Notes: a model not told the origin generated them from the letters alone. 64,000 nt of DNA from Thalassia testudinum (GCA_037157565.1 JAZHRO010000026.1:34276501-34340500); one strand, 5' to 3'. Shown: positions 24,711-37,180, counted from the stretch's first letter. A program made the numbers and translations.

Positions 24711-27380
24711 TGTAACGACCCGGTTCCCGAGTCCCTACGAGACACGAGAACCGGACCGACTCGACTAATCCCAAGACCTAGTCGTCCAACGAGGAAGTAA
24801 CCAAAAGACAGTAAAATAAACCACATTCAGCATGAATATAACTAACAGTAAGAAAGTACAGCAGTAAGGAAAGAAACTACTACAGTAGGTACCACCACAA
24901 CAGTAAAACAGCATTTATCATATAACAAGAACTGCAGGTAAAGAAGGTACAGCGGAAACAAAAATTACTCACTAGAACAGAAACAAAAAGGGGTACAAAA
25001 GCTGTGGTAACTCTACTGGACCCTACTCGACCCAGTGTCCTCTGCAGCCGCCGACCCCGGCTGCTCAACACCTGGTCCTGAAAAAGGTAACGAGTGTAAC
25101 ACGTCAGCAAAACGCTGAGTAGAGTGGCAAACTAACTAAAGGAAACAGTAGAGTGTACAGTAGATGTTATGTTCTATTACTTCCTTTATTCACATCTTTC
25201 AATTTTTCTCACTATTTCATTTATTTCTCAGATCCTTTACTTGATCTCGAATGTCGTCGTGGGAACGATCTTGATTGCAGTCTTTTCCAAAAGTAGAAGT
25301 AGCACGTGGTGCTCTCCTGGCCGGGAGAGTCCCCCGTGGTGATCCTACCCTCAGTCAACCACCCCAAGGTCACTGACAGACGTAACGGTGACTACGGCAC
25401 GCGCGATAAACGCACAGGTAGCTAGCCCGCACTGGCACACGGTCAGTCGTTTCCGTTAACGAGTGCGCCCAAAGCACAGCACGGAACCACGGCAGAGCCC
25501 TCTCAGTAACAGGGGTCCAACCCCTCCACAGTAACCAAACCGGGGCCTTGCCCCTCCACAGTCCGCGCACCCTCGCCTGACTACCCTGGTTTGCCCTAGT
25601 GGGCCTAACAAGTCGGTGAAGGAGGCTAGCAGAACCCCGGGGCCCGTGGGGTAGCTAGTACTCTCCTAACACTAGTAGCTCTCCTCGGTACTACGTACAC
25701 GAGGACCAACAAGTCGGTACAAAGCGGCCAATCCTAACCCCGGGTCCCTGGGGTGGCTGGCCCCACTCTGCACTAAACAGGTACAGGTACTTCCCTTGGT
25801 ACTGCGTACCCAAGAGACAGTACAAACTACATCTCAGTTCCATTCCTTTTTCTTTCCAGGAGTTCCACTCCTAATTCCCCGTAGGGTTCCAGCTCTTTAT
25901 CTCAGAACATCATATGTTTCACTTTCCAGATTCACATTCTCAAAATCCATGATCTCAAACATGTTTCTTTATTCATAACAGGCAGCTTTATGTATTCCTT
26001 TCCAATTTTCCAAGACTGCAGTAATATACATTCCACTAGTTTTTCCACCCTAGGATTCATGCCATATCCTAGGATCTATCATACAATCTAATTTTCCGGC
26101 CCTAGGATTCATGCAACACCTAGGAGCTATCATTCCATATATTTCTCATTCCTAGGATTCATGCAATGCCCTAGGTTCTAGTTATGGTTCCATACTTTAA
26201 CAGATTTTATTAATACTTAAAGCCACTCTACCAGGTACAACGGGAGTAATGGGGGCGTGATCGGGAATCCTGCGTGCCTCCGCGACTCTCAAGACTGCAA
26301 CCGAACGAGGTCCTATCACAAGGATCAAACACAAGGAGTGTCTCAGAACAGTGTATAGCTACTGTAGGCGGGTAGAAGAATTAATTCTGAAACGAACGCA
26401 ACTCGAATCACGGAAAACGGAGCCCAAACGGGCCCTAAACGGGTCGAGAAAGACAATACTGTGCAAAATAAGACGTCTGGAACTCCTTCCAGACGTCTTA
26501 AACGGTGGATCAGAGAATTACCTGTTCAGCTTGGTTCCCCGGACGTCCAGAAGTCTACGGGGACGTCTGTCCTATACCCCAGACGTCCGATGGTCCACAC
26601 GGACGTCTGTAGATCACTCCCGCCGTCTGGTACAACTTCCAGACGTCTGATTCGCAAAGGATGGCGAATCAGCGAACCTGCGCACAGCCAACCCCCCTCC
26701 CTCAGTACGGTCAGTCGACAAGAAGGAAGAAGAAAGCGGAAACTCACCTTTCAGACGTCTGTATGATCTTACAGACGTCGACCTTGCAGTCTGGCTATCA
26801 ATCCAGACGTCTGATTCTGGAAATTTTTCCAGAATCAGAACCCGGCTCGGCCCCCGCTCGTGACGCCGCCCGCGTCGCACCTCGCGCGTCTGCTGCTCAG
26901 CCCGCAGCAGGTCCCTCTCCGCGTCGCTCCGCGCTCCCTGCGCCCTCCGCCGGCCGGCCAAGCCGCTCCGGCGAGCTCGCCCTCACGGCAGAGCCCCGCC
27001 CTCGCACGCCGCACCTCCTCTGCGCTCACTGCGGCTGCCGCTGCCGCTGCCGCCCTCGCGTCCGCTCGCTCTCACGCACAGGAAGGAGAAGAAGGAGGAG
27101 ACGGTGGAGACGGGAGGGGAGGCGCGCCCTTTTAAGGCCGCGTGAGGAGGAGAGAGAAGGTGGTCGCAGCGCCTGCAGCAGCAGAGAGAGAGAGGAATCG
27201 CAGGTCTGCGCGCACAGGCGCGCAGACGAATCTCCCGTGCGAACATAACTGTTCTCCAAACGTCTGTAAACGATCCCGGACGTCTGGTCAGACGTCTGGA
27301 TGTGATCCCAGACGTCTGGTCCGACGTCTGGGCCACCTCCCAGACGTCTTAAAATGCGTCTGGGGCACGCACTCGTTACA
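24711..27380 (-). repeat. 5' LTR of the Tekay element
   Basis: Length is 2,670 bp, TGTAACG to CGTTACA. It keeps a 40-bp segment (about 26563-26604, with three extra palindrome copies) that the 3' LTR lacks. Palindromes lie at 26470-26830 and 27258-27350. A CTTAAAAG box on the minus strand at about 27129-27136, between GC-rich flanks, could serve as a TATA element. Confidence 0.95.
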
Positions 27381-27740
27381 GTATCCTAACGAGCTCCCAT
27401 CTCTGATGACCTTCCAAGCTTGGGAAGCTTGCTTCCCAAGCCCTAACCGCCCTTCAGAGCCCTATTTAAGGAAGCCCAAATCTCCCTGACTTCTTCATGC
27501 TCGAATTCGGCTGCGAATACCCTTAAATTCTTCTCTTCCCCTCATGGCTGAAGGCTCCTCGATGTTCGGCGACCTTCCCTACTCTTTCTCGTCGTCCGAC
27601 CGCCATACCTGCGGCGAATTCCTCCTCCCTGCCTTCGTCCGCATCTCGCCGTACCAGCAGACGCCACCTCCTTCATCCTCGCCATTCCCACCTCACCGGA
27701 GTCGCCTTTGTCTCCAACATCGGCCATACTAGACCCGACG

Positions 27741-28379
27741 CCGTTGCTGTCCCCCTTCATCCCTTGATTTCCCAGCTAAGTTCTTTGTGCCTTCTATTTC
27801 ATTTCCACATCTATTCCACTCCAAATCGATCACTTCCGCCCCTCGCACCTTCATCCCTTCCATCTTTGACCACCACCTTCGGCGTGACCATCCCACCTCC
27901 ACAGGCCACCAAAACCCACGCCGACAAGCCCACAACCTTCGCCACACCTTACTGAGCAGCTCCCCTCAGTTTGTTCACCTCGCCACTCACTGTAACCACC
28001 CCCTGAACACACCCACTCATACACACATAGTCTACCCTAGGCATGCACTCACGGCCATTACCCTCGCTGTCCCCCTTTGTCCCTTGATTTCCCAACTAAG
28101 TTCCTTATCCCTTCTATTTCATTTCCACATTTATTCCACTTCAAATTGACCACTGCCGCCCCTCGCACCTTCATCCTTTCCATCTCCGACCACCACCTCC
28201 GGTAAGGCCATCCTACCTCCACAGGCCACCAAAACCCATGCCAACAAGCCCACAACCTCCGCCATACCTTACTGAGCACCTCCCCTCACTTTGTTCACCT
28301 CGCCACTCACTGTAACCACCCCTCGAACACACCCACTCATACACACATAGTCTACCCTAGGCATGCACTCACGGCCACT
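27741..28379. repeat. 320-bp tandem duplication inside E3
   Basis: Unit 1 (27741-28060) and unit 2 (28061-28379) agree along their whole length with scattered changes. Both run from 'ctgtcccccttt' to 'catgcactcacggcca'. The inverse copy E1 seems to have a single unit. Confidence 0.8.
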
Positions 28380-29618
28380 GCCACTCCACGCCACCCCCTC
28401 CAGCACATCTGTCGTGCTCCGATGAACCTCCCTAAGCATTTTGACGTGGCTGCGAGGTTGTTCTGTTGCTTTCAGTTTCAGACCCCATTCTTCATTGGCA
28501 ACCAAGCTTGAAGCTTGCTTGAGGTCACTCCAAGTGCTGCCAAGGCCAGGCTGAACTCCCAGGCTGCGCGGAATTACCTCACGTGCACACCCAGGCCTTC
28601 AATTGGAGTTGAGAGCCTTCGCAGCAGCTGCAATTGGAAGCATCAGTCTATACTGCAGGTGCACGAGAAAAGGGGGCGCAAATAGTCCCACCTCGAAAAT
28701 GAAGGGGCACCCGTACTCGGATAAATTGAAAAGTTGCCATAGGCTCATTGCCTCAGTTACCACGGGGTGAGGTCCCTCTCACCCATACTCGGTCTCGTCC
28801 GCGACTCCTCACCCGCTAACCTGGCTGACCCAACCCGACCTGCACTCTTCGCTCACCACGCATGTTGGTGAGCCTGGACCCGAGTACTCACCTGACTCGA
28901 TAACCCGAATACCTGTGTGGCTCTAGGAGAGCGGATCCTAAGAGAGAAAGAGAAAAGAGTCACGTGGGTAGGGGGAGGGTTTTGCTATAGGGATCTTTGG
29001 CCGACACTTAGCAGATTCTGAAGAAGAATAGGAGGCTAGGGTTGAAGGAAGAGAAGAAGAGAAGGCTCTTGTAGGCAAAGGAAGAAGAAAGAAGAATAAG
29101 GAAGGAGAAGACAGAGAAAGCTAAGGAAAGAAGTAGAAGAAGAAGAGGCCAAAGGGAAAAGATAGAAGCTGAAGAATAAGAGGAAGCCAGAGTAGAAGCC
29201 AAAGGAAGAAGAAGAAGAAGAAGAGGCCAAAGACAGAAATAGAGAAAGCAAAGGTAGAGACAGAGAAGAAGAAAAGAAGAAGAAGCAAAGAAGATGGATC
29301 AGACACTTTAAGTCATCTGATTCCGTCATCAGACGACAGATCATTTCATTGCAAATACATTGAGTTCCTTGGTGATATTGTAGGAGTATTTGGTGATCTC
29401 AGTCACCATTTTACTCCCATATTTTTGCACATTACCACTGCTATTATTGCAAATCCTTTTAATTCTGAATTGTGATCTTGATTTCTAAATACCAATTTGC
29501 TCCCTGTGTTCGACCTCGGAGTCATTCGAGTAATAAAAATTGTACTTGTTTGAATGCTGTTTCGATTATATTACAACGTGACACTTTTTAAACACCAACT
29601 TAGCGAACGAACACCTAT

Positions 29619-31091
29619 TCACCCATCTTCTTCATCAACATCGATCTCCTCCTCCTCCGTCAACCTCTCCTCCTCATAAGGCTCTCCTCCTCCTCCTCCT
29701 CCTCGAACTCCTTGCCACGCTGCCTCCTCGCTGTGCACAACCCCCTCCTCGCCGCACGCTCCTCCTCCTCATCCCCATGTGTGCCCCTCCTCCTTTCATG
29801 ATGTGACACCGCCACTCCTCCTCCTCCTCCCATGCGCCACCGCCCCTCCTCCTCCCATCCGTCGCCGCCCCTCCTCATTCCTATCCACAGCCCCTCCTCC
29901 TCCTCTACCCATCCATAGCCCCTAATCCTCCTCCCATCCACCGTCGCCCCTTCTCCTCATCCTCATCCCTAGCCCCCCCACCTCCTCCTCCCATCCACAG
30001 CCCCCCATGCCCCTTTAGCGACCCCCTCCTCCCATTGCTATCCCCCTAATCCCAAAATTTTTTGAATTAACTAAATGTCAAATTTGGTTAATTTTTTTAA
30101 TTTTTTTATTTATTTACTTATAAATATTTGTAATTTGATTTAGGTATCTTGCGTCGTCGGACACCTTCTCTGTGATTCACATGCTTTGTTGAGGTACGAA
30201 ATTAAGCTGTCTTAATTCATTTGTGAATGAATGTGGGGTGTGCCCACTTAGGTTTAGAAAGTGGGGTGTGTCCACTTAAGTTTAGAATGTGAATTTTTTT
30301 ATGATTGTGGGATGTACCCATTTGATTTAGTAAATTGAATGTGTTTGATTGATTGTGGGGTGTATCCACTTTCTTCTAACTATTTATTTGATTTTATTAT
30401 GTATGTTTGATTGATTTAATAAATTAAATTTGATTCTATTATGTACCCACTTTATATCTGTTTGATATTGTTATTTTAATGCATTAATTATAGATATACA
30501 CACTTTCACAATCTAGATGCACTTGAGGCCAAACAATAAGTACTCTAACCTATAGGTTACAAGTTTTGGGAGGGGATAATCGTGTCAAAATACTTGCCCA
30601 TTGACAGTTATGATCTTGTTATATGGACAATGCAAAGTGTTTGTATACCTCACTTACACTCACGAAGCTTTATCTTTAAAGCATGCCATAAGAGTTGTCC
30701 TTTGTTCAAAGGAGTTCTGAACAAAGGGTAGTCCTTGAAGATTTGATCACAACTTAGGGTTACTTGTTATATGGAACCGATGTCTAGAGGAATTTCTGTA
30801 GTATCTTTTCGCTCGTCACCGGTATACCAACTAATCTTATCTACATTCCTAATGCACCCTTAAATGGGAGTTATTGGGAATGTAGTTAAGGCTAGTCTTT
30901 GGGGGTATACTGGAGAAGTGCGAGAAGATGCTGCCGAAATTTCTTCAGACACTGGTTACATGTAACAAGTAACATTGTGATCAAATCTTCAAGGATGGGC
31001 TATTAAGTGAAAACCTTAATCAAAATACAAAAACTGTTATAAAATCAGATTATAATTATTGGGTGATTTTATTTCATTTCTGTAGATTATC
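29619..31091 (+). other. CACTA 5' part: CCTCCT low-complexity tract, then non-coding
   Basis: Positions 29625-30050 are built of CCTCCT/CCATCC words and give open frames on both strands by composition only. From 30060 to 31090 the sequence is AT-rich, with repeated 'gtggggtgt(g/a)(c/t)ccact' words (30233, 30262, 30353). No gene is recognised. It probably holds the CACTA leader and first intron. Confidence 0.4.
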
Positions 31092-31811
31092 ATGAATAAG
31101 TCTTGGATTAGTTTAAGGAACTCGGATTACGCTCGATACAAGAATGGAGTGAGAGAGTTCCTTGATTGGGCATTTCATGATGATAGGAAGTCATTCGGAT
31201 GTGGAGACAAGTTTGACAGGATATTTTGCCCATGTAGGAGGTGCTTGAATAGATATTCACATGATAGGAACACTGTATACGTGCACATGATTTGCATTGG
31301 TTGGTGGCAGCATTATACTAAGTGGGTTGCTCATGGAGAGGATCTTACAGAGGAAGTCAAACGATCTCCAATAGATTTCAATGAGACAACTGTTGATACT
31401 GAAGCTAATGACATCGATGAAATGCTTAATGAGATGAGAATAGGAGTTGAAGATCTAGCTAGTGGGGAAACTTGTAATCAGTTTTATAATGCTCTTAGGG
31501 CAGTGGATGAAGCTATTACTCCTAGTATCACATCCATTTTTAAGTTGTCATTTCTTTTGAAGTTATTACGGATGAAGGTTATGAATAGAGCAACCTCTAA
31601 ATTGATGTCCGAGGTGCTTGAATTCATTGGAGAGCTTTTAAATGATCCGAAAGATTATCCAAAGACATGGTATGAAGCAAAGAAAAATATTCGTGGACTT
31701 AGTTTAAATTGTGAGAAAATTGACACTTGTCAAAATGATTATGCGTTATATAGAAATGAATATGCAAAGTTGACTAGTTGTCCACAGTGTGGTGTTGAAA
31801 GTTTAAAGTAG
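31092..31811 (+). pseudogene. CACTA transposase (TNP2-like), N-terminal transposase-associated domain
   Basis: This 239-residue frame starts MNKSWISLRNSDYARYKNGVREFLDWAF and continues with FCPCRRCLNRY and GWWQHYTKWVAHGE. These fit the transposase-associated domain (Transpos_assoc) found at the start of plant CACTA TNP2-type transposases. Its tail NDYALYRNEYAKLTSCPQCG fits the entry into the Transposase_21 domain. It then meets TAG at 31809-31811, and the remaining domain is in other frames. TNP2-type proteins cut the element ends during transposition; this copy cannot encode a complete enzyme. Confidence 0.8.
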
Positions 31812-32514
31812 GAAATTCACTAAATAAAAGGACCAAAAAACAGTCAGAGAAGGTTTTACGTTATTTTCCATTGATTCCTAGGCTTTAACGCCTTTTTTTT
31901 TCAAGTAGAACTGCAAATTTAATGACATGGCATAAGGATAACATGTCACAAGATGGTTGCATTCGTCATCCTGTAGATTCAGAAGAGTGGAAAATGTTTA
32001 ACAGCAATCATTTAGCATTTGTAGAGGGTACAAGAAATGTTAGATTGAGTCTTGTAAGTGATGGGTTTAATTCCTTCAAGAACATGTACCCATCCTATTC
32101 AATTTGGTCAGTCATGATGGTAATTTACAACTTACCTGTATGGCTTTGTATGCAATCATTGTTTATAATGTTAACCCTCCTCATCCCCGATTCAAAGCAG
32201 CCTAGAAATGCAATTGTTATTTATCTTCAACCATTGATAGATGAACTGAAACTGTTGTGGTGTAATGGCATTTGTACGTTAGCATGTCAAGTATCTCATT
32301 CTTCATTCTTCAGAACCGTTTACATTAGCATGTCAAGTGTCTCAAGTCTTCTACGTTCCTAACAACAGTATAAATGGATGGATTATACCCGTACGGACAA
32401 TTCCACGTGAATATTTTGACATAGAAAAGATGTCGAACATGAAGTAGAAGTAGATGCTTATCAAGAACACTTACAAGAAGTTGGTGCAGGTGTAATGGAT
32501 ATTGATATGTAAGG
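31812..32514 (+). pseudogene. CACTA transposase (TNP2-like), Transposase_21 remnant and C-terminal piece
   Basis: The frame from 31922 carries RNVRLSLVSDGFNSFKNM, YNLPVWLCMQ and YLQPLIDELKLLW, typical of Transposase_21. It stops matching near 32275. About 70 bp later (from about 32335) a reading with QVFYVPNNSINGWI and TIPREYFD fits the C-terminal DUF4216-type region and ends at TAA 32512-32514. Most of the central domain, normally several hundred residues, is missing. The gap lies at two near-identical 20-bp words (32280 and 32324). Confidence 0.72.
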
Positions 32515-33130
32515 TATAATTATCTTTCATACCATTTTTCTTGTCTACCTTGTTTTATTATTTTAACTTGCAATGAATTGTCTTAAATATCTCATAGTAG
32601 CAAAGTTGAAACCTTGAAGTAGTCTTTTTTTTTTTCAGTTTAAGAGGCATAAATGTAAACACACACAGTTCAAGGAGTATCATGTAAAAAACTTAGTCAA
32701 GTTGTTCAATATATTTTTTAGTTTGTGTAAACTCTCACATGGTTGGATTAGGAAGAGATAACGAGTTAAGGAAAAAATTTGACTACTCCATGATTTTTTT
32801 AATCCATAAAAGTTATAAATTTGACTCCTTCTTAGGTTCTTCTCTCCTTCCAAATAGCTTAGGCCATTGTTTTTGTAAATGGCTTCGAAATGGAGACTTT
32901 TCTTTTTTGTTCTTGTGAAGATATCCCACATTCCATATAGAATGTGTGATTTTCTACCATGTGAAATGTGTCATTTCCTTTTTACAGGATTTTGGACAAT
33001 ATTCATAATATAGGGAAAACTCTGTCGAATTTTTTCATATTTTTTTATTTTTATTCATTTATTTCTTAATATTTATACCAATACTAATTTGTTTTTAATG
33101 TATATGCAAATGAAATTTAACAAATTTGCT
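32515..33130. other. AT-rich gap between CACTA coding remnants
   Basis: Nothing is recognised here. It has poly-T runs (32622) and short frames only. It is probably intergenic or intronic CACTA sequence. Confidence 0.35.
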
Positions 33131-34350
33131 AATAGGGGTAAGGATGACTAGGGCACCTCAGCGGGTAGGGATGAGACATAGCCACCTTACACCCAGCCCA
33201 TCTAGCCCCCCCACACCCAGCCAACCCCCACGCAGCCCACCTAACCCCCCTACCCGTTGAGGACGAGGGTGACAGCAGTGGCGAGGACGAGGGCCACCTC
33301 AGCAGGACCCTCAAGTTGAGGCAGGGACCCGTGTTGCCGGTAAGAATTGTCGGTAATATCTTATTAAAATCTACTTCTAATGTTTTAATTTTTAATTATA
33401 TTTTTCTATCAAGTAATAAAAAAAAGAAGGGGTCCAATAAGAAATGCACATTTAGATACACTTCCAGAGGGGACAAGAATCAAAGTGCATATAAACAAAG
33501 ATGGAGAAGATCCAGACTATCCTCCTTTCACCAGCAGGCTATCTAGGATGGTAAAGGAGCTCTACTTGTAAAAGGAGCTCGTCCCCCTTTATTATTTTAA
33601 CTGGAGGAGGGTCTCTAGGGAGATCAAGAGGCAGCTTACTTGTAATATGGAGGTAAATAATTATATATTAATGTATATATATGTTTACTTTAATAATATT
33701 TAATTTGTTTATACGATTTGTAATATTACAGGTGATCTTTGATTAGGGTGACGATTCGAATGTCACCAAGTTCTCCTCAATTATGCTGCGAGACGACATC
33801 ATGATTGGAGGATGACAATGAAGAGAAATGTGAAATTTATAATATTTCTCATTTTTATTATTTACTTAATTTCTTTTGCCAATTTATTTGTATAATTTAG
33901 TATTATAATACAATGCCATCTAATGAGAAGACATTAAGGAACGTGTCTCCTACAATAGTAGCAGATGTGTGGAAAGAATGTTGTAAGCATTGGAATAAGC
34001 CTGAGACAGAAGTAATTACAAATACTTTTAAGAGCATTTGGAAATAAATAATTTAATTGTTTCCCATTACATTATGTTATATGTACAGGATCAGGAGAAG
34101 AGGAACAAGGACAATAGGGCCAAAGCTCCTCCACAAACCCACTGTTTAGGTCAAACTAGTATAGATAGAGTTAAGGCTAAATATGTAAGTAATTCCTTAT
34201 AATTATGTCACTTTTATGTTTTTAATTAAAGTTTTAATTATAACTATTACGTACAAATCTCTGAAATATATTTATAGGTACATTCACATGATGGTGCCAT
34301 GCTCGATTGGGTTGGTGTGTATGAGGTTACTATTGCGAGAGTTCAAGTTG
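33131..34350 (+). pseudogene. Second CACTA protein remnant (Transposase_24 / TNP1-like)
   Basis: Scattered exon-like pieces can be read: an Arg/Gly/Asp-rich start at 33245-33335; NWRRVSREIKRQLTC (about 33598-33645); VADVWKECCKHWNKPE (about 33960-34010); and EKRNKDNRAKAPPQTHCLGQTSIDR (about 34096-34170). These resemble the plant transposase family Ptta/En/Spm (Transposase_24), usually the second CACTA gene, whose product binds subterminal repeats. Intron-like AT-rich gaps with GTAAGT- or GTAAAT-type and TATAG/ACAG borders separate them. The reading stops where the family E LTR starts at 34356, so the C-terminus is gone. Confidence 0.5.
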
Positions 34351-34355
34351 ATTTA

Positions 34356-36870
34356 TGAAGAAAGAGATGCTTGCGTTGTAGAATAGTCGACAAAACTGCT
34401 TTTACAACATTCAAATTTATAAGAGTGCTCGAAAACAAGGATTGAAGTCCGAGGTCATTCGCAGGAAGCAAATATGAAATTCACATGCTAATCGAAATAT
34501 AAAATAGATGAGCACAATGATTAATTGTCACAAAGATATGCAACGAATAATCTACTCAAAGAAATGTATTCAATAATAACAATGGTATCTCAATAAATCA
34601 GTGGGATAAAAAGAATATCAAACCCTAAAAATGGTGATTTAGATCACCAATTAATCCCACAATTTAAGCACATATCATAATTCTCAAATAAGCCAAATAT
34701 TCCAACAGTGGTCCTTGCACAACTTGCCACATCAGATAAGTCCATGTACCAGCTCAAATATATCCACAATATCAGATCGAGTACCCACGTCAGATGCCTT
34801 AAACTACTAAGGCACAGAATAGGCACATGGCCTTAACACAGCGACGTAGTAGAGCCAAAGCATCAAGCCTCACAAATGCTAAGTGTTGAGCTTATAGGCA
34901 TGCTTTTTTAGGCATGAACAGTGCAAAACCTACCCCTACCCTCCTCAGATTTTTTCCTCCTACCTTCTCAGATCTGAGTATAGGTTTATGCGAGTAATCA
35001 AGTATACGGGTAACTGGGTTGTGGGTCCAGGCTTACCAGGTGTGAAGGTGTGCGAGGACCTCATCCCTGAGTGTCGAGGCAAACAGCCTCACGCACTTTT
35101 TCATCTCACACCATTGTAAGCGTCTTGCAGCAAACAATGTGCGACTTTATTTAGGGCTCCCTTGCATATGCAGCAGTGTGAAGTCGCTACGCCCAATTTA
35201 AGTCTTGATTCTGCTCTTCTCCTCGATTGATGCTGCAAGTGGCTTCGGTGTTTGAAATTGCAACTGTTGGGGGTGGTAGTAAGGTCGAATGATGGCTGGG
35301 TGTTGGTGCTCGACACCAGAGAAGACGACCGACGGTGATGGTACCTAAAATACAAAGAACGGGCTTATCTCCCCAACTAGAGCGCACAGAAGGATCACTG
35401 GAGCATGGCGAACATGATGGTGGTGGAATTACGGCGTGAGATGGTTGGAGGTCTGTCGTCATCGGAGATGAAGGTGCTACGGTGGGTTTTATCAGTGGGG
35501 TGTTTCAGTGGGTGTGAGGTGGAATTAAGTGAGGGCTTTTGTGAGGAAAGGTGAAGCGGAGCTTTTGAAGGTGGTAGCGTGTTATTTGGTGGAGTGTAGC
35601 GATGATGCAACTTCGCTGGGGGCATCATCGACCGTGGAGAAGATGGATGGTAAGAGGGTGATTTGTCAGTCAAATTGAGAAGATGAGAGGCTAGAACTAA
35701 CCTAGGGAGATAGAAGGAGATAGTTAACCTATTTACAGACAATGGGAAAGGAGATCTGTGTTGGTTTTGATTGGTTGGCGTCGGGGGAGGTGAAGTCTCC
35801 GATGGGAGAAACGGCGAGGAAGAAGAGGTCGAGGAAGCTCCTGCTTGGTATGGCAAGGAGTGGAGGAAGCTGAGGAAGACTTTCCCGCTGCCTATCATAT
35901 GTGGTAGAGGGTGATGAAGGAGATTTGAGGGGCTCGTCGAAGTCACGATGGAGGTGGCCGGAGAGAGAGAAAGTTGAAGAATTTAGGCCTAGACTGGACT
36001 AAGGAAGTCGCTGGGAGTTTCAAGAGCTTTTACAAAGCTTGAATCTTAATTTGGGAAAATCGCAAGCAAATTTTGCTAATTAGGCATGTTCAGATCGTGA
36101 AGAATCAAGCTCTGTTGGAGCTTCCTTGCTTCGATTTAAGATCTGGTACATGTTTAGAATGGAAGAGTATCCTCGGATTGACGATCCCTCCAAAATTGGA
36201 GGGATTTAGGTGAAGATTCAAGGAGATATACACGGTCAAACTGGATTCTTGATGGGTTGACTTCTACGATTTAGGAAACAAGGGTTTTCAAGGGGAAAGG
36301 GAATTTTTGTGAAGAAGGTGATAAGGTTTGGGACCTATTTGTAAGATATTTTGAAAGTTAAGGGCCTGATAGTAAGAAATAAACGTTTTAGGGACTGAAG
36401 TGCAAACTAGGTCAAGATGGACTTTGATTGGGTCCAAATTTTGATACTAACCTAATTTTGACCCAAAGAATCTGATGGTGAACTTAAATTTCAATTTTGT
36501 CCACATTTGGCTAAACAATCTGCACAGAAAACCAAATTAAGGCAAAATTTTATCTAAAACTCTATTCAAGGTCAAAATGGGTTCAGATGGTCAAACTAAG
36601 GATACCAAACCTCTAAAATTATTTTTATATGAATTTTAAGAGCTTTATATGAATTTTATCCTAATCAAAACCTCTTCAATTTAAGTAGATCGAAAATTAG
36701 GGTTTTGGTGTGCTATTTTGATTCTTAAAACACATGAAACCCTATTTCTGTCTGTGTGGACCTACTCTTTGAACTTTAATGCTCATTTGGCCTATAATTA
36801 ACCCCTAGGTGACCCCATGGTTACTCTGCATTTGTGATGTGATGTTAAAATTGCATATTTAACCCTGTTT
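34356..36870 (-). repeat. Partial LTR of family E (E2)
   Basis: This matches the inverse of E3: the block 34440-34480 around 'aagtccgaggtcattcgcaggaag', and 36380-36860 against 3250-3720. The left end (TGAAGAAAGAG) abuts CACTA coding sequence. The right end lacks about 120 bp of the LTR start, and family D LTR sequence follows directly, so one side was deleted. No duplication was found. Open frames on the minus strand at 35101-35946 correspond to the GC-rich part of the LTR. Confidence 0.6.
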
Positions 36871-37174
36871 ATGTACATATATTTTTAGGCATTCTAATGT
36901 TTATTAACTAATTCTTTTGTAAATAATTAACCCAATTCTTTCATTCAATGATTCATTTATTCATTTTGTAAATAAAATCAATAATTTTGAAATTAAAGAA
37001 TATTTTGGGACTTAGAGAGTGATATATATCAATAACTGCCTCCAAGTGAACGACTTGGAAACAAACAAGTAAAAATTGTAAATAAATGAAATTGACGCAA
37101 CATCGGTATGAATTTATACTACAGCAATGACATTTAATCAAACATTTTTAATGAAGCCCGATCATCGATGATCA
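36871..37174 (+). repeat. End of the 5' LTR of family D element D2
   Basis: This matches 4230-4523 of D1, including the 'agagagtgatatatatcaat' block at 37013. It ends TCA at 37174, just before the primer site. The rest of this LTR is missing upstream, where E2 abuts. Confidence 0.75.
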
Positions 37175-37180
37175 TACTTT

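Larger units (their letters stand above)
17031..27380 (-). mobile_element. Full-length Ty3/gypsy chromovirus, Tekay/Del type
   Basis: This 10,350-bp element is flanked by GTATC (17026-17030 and 27381-27385). Both LTRs start TGTAACG and end CGTTACA on the plus strand. Read on the minus strand the order is 5' LTR (24711-27380), Met-tRNA primer site, Gag, protease, reverse transcriptase, RNase H, integrase, truncated chromodomain, 3' LTR (17031-19687). The domain order, the integrase GPY/F module and the chromodomain identify a chromovirus. The RT, the long LTR and its TGTAACGACCC start suggest the Tekay/Del clade. A hand comparison of the LTRs gives about 42 substitutions in about 2.6 kb, mostly transitions, so insertion was recent on the scale of plant elements. 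Two in-frame TAG codons break an otherwise continuous gag-pol frame. Confidence 0.95.
16169..29613 (+). mobile_element. Solo LTR, Athila-like family E (E3), holding the full Tekay element
   Basis: The ends TGATGGGAACACC (16169) and CGAACGAACA (29613) are flanked by CCTAT (16164-16168 and 29614-29618). Without the nested 10,355 bp it measures 3,090 bp. It matches E1 in inverse orientation: 16169-17030 with 3839-2960, and 27386-29600 with 2940-1100. The part at 27386-28560 is GC-rich with a 320-bp tandem duplication, 29010-29300 is AAG-rich, and GTTCGACCTCGG lies near the 3' end (29510). No internal domain exists, so it is a solo LTR. Open frames on both strands at 27544-28505 come from composition. 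Confidence 0.85.
15846..34355 (+). mobile_element. CACTA (En/Spm) DNA transposon, decayed, split by nested retroelements
   Basis: The left end reads CACTACTAGAAAATGAGG, close to the usual CACTACAAGAAAA start of plant CACTA elements. It is followed to about 16060 by subterminal inverted words such as ACGATAGTTTTTATAAAAACTATCGT (15931-15956). A family E solo LTR with duplication CCTAT separates this end from 29614-34355, which carries TNP2-like and TNP1-like coding remnants in the plus orientation expected for one element. The right terminal repeat is not present: coding sequence stops where a family E LTR starts at about 34356. That both halves belong to one element is inferred from orientation and from the exact duplication at the join. 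Confidence 0.6.

Noticed and set aside
29660..29941. Glu/Gly/Arg-rich 93-codon frame
   Set aside because: Translation of CCTCCT simple repeats.
34101..34355. CACTA right terminal repeat near 34355
   Set aside because: No CACTA-type end (TAGTG preceded by the inverse of the left end) is present before the family E LTR.
35395..35946. 183-codon Ser/Pro/His-rich frame on the minus strand
   Set aside because: Lies in the GC-rich part of a family E LTR, with no recognisable domain.
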